This document shows positions 59,786 through 64,000 of a DNA stretch of 64,000 nt, one piece after another (the stretch's first letter is position 1; each line of letters begins with the position of its first letter). Where the stretch lies: contig OY760134.1 in assembly GCA_963663145.1 (NCBI GenBank), positions 248,001 to 312,000 on the forward strand. The letters are read 5' to 3'. Under the pieces are notes generated by a model. That model ran no database searches. It was not told the DNA's origin and was given only the letters and a program-made list of their open reading frames with translations. This DNA is from Azotimanducus sp963663145 (GTDB lineage Bacteria; Pseudomonadota; Gammaproteobacteria; Pseudomonadales; Azotimanducaceae). The position numbers were made by a program, and so were the translations under genes.

Positions 59786-61228
59786 CTAAGTGGTGGATCG
59801 ACCATTCGTCTCTTCTCCCAGCCGCTCAAGCGCTTCTTGGGTCTTTGCGATGCGGCTCTTCAGCCAACCCGTTTCACTGAAGTTGCTGCCTTCCTTGTAG
59901 GCGCGTTCGAGTAGGTTCTCAAGGGTATTCAGGCGCGCTTGCAGGAGCGCCGCGTGATTGGCATCGGCAGCGAGTCCGATTTCGACCCAATGCAGTGCGG
60001 CCTCCGGTTCTCCAGCGTCGAGGTGGCGCCGCGCTTCGTTGGCGAGCCGTTCGGCGCCTCCGGCCAAACGGGCGAGGTCCGCATAGATCTCGCGAACCTT
60101 GACCGGATAGAGCTCGGTGGTCGATTCAAAATGAAACCACGTACTGTAATGCTCCCAGATACTGCGCACGTTCCAAGAGACCTTACCGTGCCCTTGGCTC
60201 AAGGCCAGTTCGGGAGGCAGTTTCACGTCGCGCATGAGCTCCCAAACCGACTTGCCTTGATTCATGCCGGCAAGGGTTTGGTCGTGAATGAACAGGGTCG
60301 CATCGCGCATCTTCCGCATGTCGGCAAGTATCTGTTCACGGCCCGCCACGGGGTCGAAGTGGCTCGGCAGCACCATCTCCGGCTCAAGCTTGATCAACCT
60401 CTCAAGCGAAGTCACGTACGCCAACGGGTCGCGGAACTTCTCACCCCGCAGGGTGAAGAGATTCGGCACCATGGGAAACAGCGGCCCGAAGAAGTCCCCG
60501 CTGAAGAGTAGGCGTTTGTCCGGCATCCACAGCACGAGATTGTCATTGCCTTCGGCGCCAGCGGCGCCGATCGCCTCAAAGCGCACCCCTCCCAAGTCGA
60601 ACGCGAAGATTTCGCCCTCCCTGACTTCGATATCTGGGGAAATCCCTCCATAGGCGTTCATTCTGCCTTGCGGAGGCTCTTCGGGCATGAAGGTGTAGAG
60701 CAGGCGATTCCTTGACCAGAAATGACGCTCCAGGTCCTCAAGGTAGCGTTGTCCATCAACAAATTTCTCATGGGCGACAATCTTGGCGTCCGGAAACTCG
60801 GCCAGCCAGAATTTCGTACCGCCAATATGGTCGGCGTGCGAATGCGAGAGCACAATGTAGACGACATCACCGGGCGCGACCTCTTGCAATAGGCGCTTGT
60901 GCTTTGCGGCTTGCGTCACGAGTCCGGTATCAAAGATCACCAAGCCTTCGTCAGTGGAGACAAGAAAGGTGTTGCCCACACCGCTGGCGCGAAACACCCC
61001 ATCGGCAGGCTCATCCACCGCAACCTCAATCAGCGCCAGTCCTGCAACGGTCTTGACCTTTGCCCGTTCATCGACTTCAGTCCGCGCGGCCACATAGGAA
61101 CTTGCGAGTGTGCCGACAACCTCGGCGCGACGTTCTTCAACTGCCCGGCCGATACCTGAATCACGCAGGAAATACCCCAACAGGACGCCGATCAAAAGCG
61201 CAGCGACCCATTTCCACCAAAATGCCAT
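59786..61228 (-). CDS. MBL-fold hydrolase, alkylsulfatase-like
   Basis: This 480-residue protein from ATG 61228 (GAGGTG upstream) has an N-terminal membrane anchor (WKWVAALLIGVLLGYFLRDS). The metallo-beta-lactamase fold has IVLSHSHADHIGGTKFWLAE (metal ligands), LLFSGDFFGPLFPMVPNLFT and VLPSHFDPVAG. A C-terminal helical region around ELYPVKVREIYADLARLAGG resembles the alkylsulfatase dimerisation domain. Substrate is unknown; SdsA1-like sulfatases are the nearest guess. Bases 61229-61322 show no gene. Confidence 0.82.
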   Translation of the reverse strand: MAFWWKWVAALLIGVLLGYFLRDSGIGRAVEERRAEVVGTLASSYVAARTEVDERAKVKTVAGLALIEVAVDEPADGVFRASGVGNTFLVSTDEGLVIFDTGLVTQAAKHKRLLQEVAPGDVVYIVLSHSHADHIGGTKFWLAEFPDAKIVAHEKFVDGQRYLEDLERHFWSRNRLLYTFMPEEPPQGRMNAYGGISPDIEVREGEIFAFDLGGVRFEAIGAAGAEGNDNLVLWMPDKRLLFSGDFFGPLFPMVPNLFTLRGEKFRDPLAYVTSLERLIKLEPEMVLPSHFDPVAGREQILADMRKMRDATLFIHDQTLAGMNQGKSVWELMRDVKLPPELALSQGHGKVSWNVRSIWEHYSTWFHFESTTELYPVKVREIYADLARLAGGAERLANEARRHLDAGEPEAALHWVEIGLAADANHAALLQARLNTLENLLERAYKEGSNFSETGWLKSRIAKTQEALERLGEETNGRSTT

Positions 61229-61322
61229 TGTCTTCACCTCGTGTTCAGGGAATTACAAGCAGTAGTCCGACTCCCCGATTCTTGTCGGAGCCAATTCAAC
61301 GGCAACAATCAACTGATCGCCG

Positions 61323-61619
61323 CTAAAGCGATTCCACTGCTCCGGTGCTATCTGTATTGGATGCAAGGAATATCTCGATACCGCCAATGCCTACCGTATA
61401 GTCTCTTACAACCTCAATGATTGAAGAATTACCCAAACCGTACTTCTTGCACCCAATTGCCTAGGCTTCTTCTTCCTCTTCGAAAGTGCTTACATGAACA
61501 CCATCATGCAATAGCATGGCGAGTCCTTCCTTCTCTGGAACCAATTCGAAACTGTGCTTGTACTTGTTGATGTATGCCCGGCGATTGATGCGAGTCTGCT
61601 CGGATAACAAACTTGACAT
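61323..61619 (-). pseudogene. Unrecognised small ORF with an internal amber codon
   Basis: From ATG 61619 (GGAG ten bases upstream) the frame reads MSSLLSEQTRINRRAYINKY and ends STFEEEEEA at a TAG (61461-61463). It then continues in the same frame with CKKYGLGNSSIIEVVRDYTV and GIGGIEIFLASNT to a second TAG. Either a 52-residue acidic-tailed protein is made, or a 98-residue gene has gained a nonsense mutation. The clean coding look on both sides of the TAG favours the second. I recognise no family. Confidence 0.4.
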
Positions 61620-61706
61620 GACGATTCAACTCCAAGGCTAGAGACATCCGAAACTGATACTACCACGCTCCTCACAATGTCCCCTCAGCTTAATGACAGA
61701 GCCATC

Positions 61707-61900
61707 CTATGTCTTGTGGCGATGATACGGCACCGGCAGCCCTATTAGCTTGGGTATTCTGCGGCTCCGTTCAACCATTTCCTCACACCACTCCGGTGAT
61801 TTTCTTAATCTGATTCACTCGGTCTTCCAAGACATCAATGTATGCAGCGCCTGTCTTCAGATAAATGGGTAGGTTGTGTTCTGGGATTGTCGCTTGAGTG
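61707..61900 (-). pseudogene. Unrecognised decayed ORF
   Basis: On the minus strand one frame reads TIPEHNLPIYLKTGAAYIDV with LEDRVNQIKKITGVV and stops at 61783-61785. The adjacent frame continues EEMVERSRRIPKLIGLPVPY-HRHKT to a TAG at 61707-61709. A single-base deletion at the join would explain this. No start codon is found upstream and no family is recognised. It lies upstream of the previous small ORF on the same strand. Confidence 0.35.
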
Positions 61901-62429
61901 GGTCTTGAAAGCTCAGGTGCCCGTTTCAGCAGTCTCCCGGCACCACGCGCTGTTCCGGAAGGTCGCGCTGCGCCTCGGCTCCTCCTGACCCCGAACAGCG
62001 TTGCCTCGGCGCGCGAAAAACCCGGATCCGGGGCTTCGCACGGTCAAAAACCCGGCCAAGACACAAAGTTCTCGGCGCTGCGGTAAATTCAACCTAATTC
62101 TTCGTCAATCATGAAATATCCGGGCTGATATGTATTGACCTTGTCAAGTGACTTGGGAGCCGTGAAGACCATGTACTCTACCCATCGGGCACATCGGGCA
62201 CATCGGGCACATCGGGATTGGAGGGGGCGGGCTTGCGGCGAGGATTGATCACTCTGATATTCGTGGGTTGGGTACCACCCAACCATTCTTCTTCGCGGAA
62301 CTGCCTCACTCTAGGATCGTGGTTCAACGCGCCGACCGGCGCGTGCCGGATAGCCCGGCCGAGGGTTTTCCCACGCTGGCCCGCCACGCTCCGATCCCGA
62401 TGTGCCCTGTTGTGTGCGGGGGCCGCGGC
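61901..62429. other. Gene-poor stretch
   Basis: I see no supported gene here. It contains a 9-bp tandem repeat (listed separately) and a minus-strand stretch ending KSLDKVNTYQPGYFMIDEEL that could be a gene remnant but has no recognisable family. Confidence 0.4.
62183..62217. repeat. 9-bp tandem repeat, CATCGGGCA
   Basis: Three full copies and one near-complete copy follow one another without gaps. In the minus-strand frame they would encode Asp-Val-Pro repeats. Such arrays vary in number by slippage. Confidence 0.8.
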
Positions 62430-63041
62430 TCAGGCGGCGCCTCCGCGCGGGGCATCGACCTGTCGGGCGATGGCGGCGCGGACCTTCTGGCTGGGCTTGC
62501 CGAGCCGGGAGAGGTGCGCGTAGCGGGCGCAAAGCCGCTTCCGGGCGTTCCAGGCGATGTGCCTAGCGGCCTCCGGGGTGTTGGCGGCCTTGCGCCGCAG
62601 GTGCGCGGTCCGGCGCGCCGGGAAGCGGTGGCACTAGGCGGCCTCGACGAGCACGCGGCGGGCGTGGGCGTTGCCGGTGCGGGTGATGGCGCCGGGTCGG
62701 CGCTTGCCGTCGGAGCTGTGCTCGCCGGGCACGAGGCCGACGAAGGCCATGAGCTGCCGGGGCGAGTCGAATCGGGTGATGTCGCCGAGTTCGGCGGCTA
62801 GGATAGAGGCGGTGAGGAAGTCGATGCCGCGCAGCGCGACGAGGGCCTCGACCAGGGGTCGGCGGGACCATTCGGAGACCGCCGCCTCGATGCGCCCGCC
62901 GACCTTGGCGACGCGCTCCCCGGCCTCGTTGCGCAGTTCGCACAGGAAGCGGGGCCGTCCCCGCCCGGCGGTGGCCACGGCCACCGCGATGGTGTCCTTG
63001 TGCACGTCCAGACCAATGTAGGCGTCGAAGTCGTTCATCAT
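62430..63041 (-). pseudogene. IS110-family transposase, internally deleted and with amber stop
   Basis: The frame starts MMNDFDAYIGLDVHKDTIAV, the DEDD RuvC-like domain of IS110 transposases. It jumps after about 45 residues to the C-terminal Transposase_20 part: VALRGIDFLTASILAAELGD, SPRQLMAFVGLVPGEHSSDG and RRPGAITRTGNAHARRVLVE. A TAG at 62634-62636 stands where the family has Trp, after which the frame continues HRFPARRTAHLRRKAAN to a TGA at 62430-62432. About 203 codons remain of the usual 320-400. The element cannot be active. Confidence 0.75.
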
Positions 63042-63081
63042 GCATCTCCCGTTGATTCGCTTGCCTTGCGGAATCGCTCAC

Positions 63082-63161
63082 GGAATGCCTTGGGGCGCCC
63101 CCGAAGCGATGTGGGTCTCCAATTTAACCGCAGTCGCTTCGGAGGCGCCCCAAGGCATTCC
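63082..63161. repeat. Long inverted repeat with 28-bp arms
   Basis: The left arm 63082-63109 (GGAATGCCTTGGGGCGCC...) is complementary to the right arm 63134-63161 with one mismatch. The 24-base loop is A/T rich. It lies 41 bases upstream of the IS110-type transposase start. It could be part of the element's non-coding end, which in the IS110 family encodes the bridge RNA, or a palindromic target chosen by the element. The remaining sequence to 63355 shows no gene. Confidence 0.75.
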
Positions 63162-63355
63162 ACCCGACGCGCCGAACTTACCGGCACTCGTCGGGGGACA
63201 GGGTCAATACATAATGTCTAGCCGTTCCCATGTTCCCAGCAGACAGCTTTCGTAGCTGGTCAGACCCTGGAAGTTGACGGTGGAGCACACATCTAAGCCC
63301 GACATTGGCGTTTCCGGATCTGTACGAACGCAAGGAATTGCGCATACGAGTTGCA

Positions 63356-63374
63356 TTTGCGAATCATTCGCATT
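63356..63374. promoter_or_regulatory. Fur-box-like palindrome
   Basis: TTTGCGAATCATTCGCATT contains a perfect 7-1-7 palindrome (TGCGAAT C ATTCGCA) and matches the style of gammaproteobacterial Fur sites (GATAATGATAATCATTATC type). It lies 44 bases upstream of the TonB-dependent receptor ATG, the right place for iron-dependent repression. Confidence 0.6.
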
Positions 63375-63417
63375 TACAATTCACTCGAATTTCCCTACGA
63401 ATTGAATCGGAGACAAA

Positions 63418-64000
63418 ATGAGCGCAACAATTCGCCTCGGTCTTTACTTGCTGCTGGTCCTCTCCCTGACGCCGGCCGCTGCGCAATCATCTTCAGACCA
63501 ATCATCGGCACAAGGCGATAAGGCTCAAATTGAAGAAGAGATCATAGTCTTCGGAGAATATCTGTATGAAGATCAGGTCAATGCGCTCAAAACACCGACA
63601 CCCATCCTTGATGTGCCTCAAAGCCTCTCAATTGTCACGGCCGACGATATTAGGTTGCAAGGGTTCACGAGCATTGGTGACATTATCGACTACACACCCG
63701 GCGTAAATACATCCCAAGGCGAAGGTCACCGTGACTCTGTTGTGTTTCGGGGTGTGCGCTCGACAGCTGATTTCTTTATCGATGGCGTTCGCGATGACGT
63801 TCAGTATTACCGTCCACTCTATAACCTCAAGCAAGTGGAAATCCTGCGCGGCCCAAACGCGCTCCTTTTCGGACGTGGCGGCACAGGCGGCATTCTAAGC
63901 CGTGTCACGAAGAAAGGCATAATCGGTGAGAACTTGACAGCATACAAAGTGAGTGCCAATTCATATGGAGAACTGGATATTCACGCCGATGCCAATGTTG
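63418..64000 (+). CDS. TonB-dependent siderophore receptor (5' part, cut by window end)
   Basis: The ATG at 63418 has GGAG six bases upstream. A signal peptide, RLGLYLLLVLSLTPAAAQ, is followed by a TonB box-like EEIIVFGE. The plug domain has TPTPILDVPQSLSIVTADDI, GDIIDYTPGVNTSQGEGHRD, VVFRGVRSTADFFIDGVRDD and VEILRGPNALLFGRGGTGGI. The barrel lies beyond the window. Together with the Fur-box-like site this suggests uptake of a ferric siderophore. Confidence 0.92.
   Translation, partial: MSATIRLGLYLLLVLSLTPAAAQSSSDQSSAQGDKAQIEEEIIVFGEYLYEDQVNALKTPTPILDVPQSLSIVTADDIRLQGFTSIGDIIDYTPGVNTSQGEGHRDSVVFRGVRSTADFFIDGVRDDVQYYRPLYNLKQVEILRGPNALLFGRGGTGGILSRVTKKGIIGENLTAYKVSANSYGELDIHADANV

Noticed and set aside
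62183..62217. CRISPR array
   Set aside because: The 9-bp repeats are contiguous with no spacers, and no other regularly spaced repeats or cas genes were seen in the window.

Overview
The window looks like chromosomal DNA of a gammaproteobacterium. The support is gene order: ruvC-ruvA-ruvB next to tolQ-tolR-tolA-tolB, pal-cpoB with a tRNA-Lys, lgt-thyA-folA, rppH-ptsP, and tolC divergent from a DUF1249 gene, plus fabV as an enoyl reductase. I cannot name the genus. Many broken genes, toxin-antitoxin relics, restriction-modification relics and IS remnants suggest a genome in partial decay, perhaps host-associated; that last point is inference.

Layout. 1-1.9 kb: relics of a restriction-modification system and a dead TPR lipoprotein gene. 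1.9-5.5 kb (minus strand): DUF1801 protein, GPH-type sugar/cation symporter, Rieske oxygenase of the steroid-oxygenase type, DUF1249 protein. 5.7-11.2 kb: tolC, ilvE, argA and ilvD. 11.2-19.2 kb: a 2549-residue exported protein with its own near-consensus promoter. It is built from fibronectin-III and two-cysteine beta modules, two putative Ig domains and a C-terminal outer-membrane beta-barrel. 19.4-22.3 kb: two archaeal-type/DUF4143-type ATPases. 22.6-25.9 kb: ferredoxin, a beheaded crotonase, and an alpha-2-macroglobulin gene cut by an IS3-family element. 26-33.6 kb: membrane adenylate cyclase, hemE, a selenoprotein of the glycine/D-proline reductase B family read through an in-frame UGA, fabV, folA, thyA, lgt and an NRDE protein. 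33.7-50.2 kb: ptsP, rppH, MFS exporter, SDR, tRNA-Lys, cpoB, pal, an inverted SSS symporter, tolBARQ, ruvBAC, yebC, aspS and a zinc-ribbon gene. 50.3-55.2 kb: dead hicBA, AmiD-like amidase, DUF3604 lipoprotein and another DUF4143 ATPase. 55.2-61.2 kb: proS, a C5-methyltransferase/HNH restriction-modification pair between near-identical copies of the proS 3' end, a phd antitoxin with a collapsed toxin, a second methyltransferase fossil, a TlpA-like thioredoxin and an MBL-fold hydrolase. 61.2-63.4 kb: decayed small ORFs, a 9-bp tandem repeat, an internally deleted IS110 transposase and a strong 28-bp-arm hairpin. 63.4 kb to the end: the start of a TonB-dependent receptor behind a Fur-box-like palindrome.

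How parts work together. The tol/pal block maintains the envelope. ruvABC resolves recombination junctions. folA and thyA form the thymidylate cycle, and lgt anchors the several lipoproteins seen here. ilvE, ilvD and argA serve branched-chain amino acid and arginine synthesis. The three most interesting items are the UGA-containing reductase-like gene with a hairpin where a bacterial SECIS should be, the restriction-modification cassette flanked by a duplicated proS tail, and the giant modular surface protein. Start codons were chosen by ribosome-binding sites and family alignment from memory; no database search was possible.
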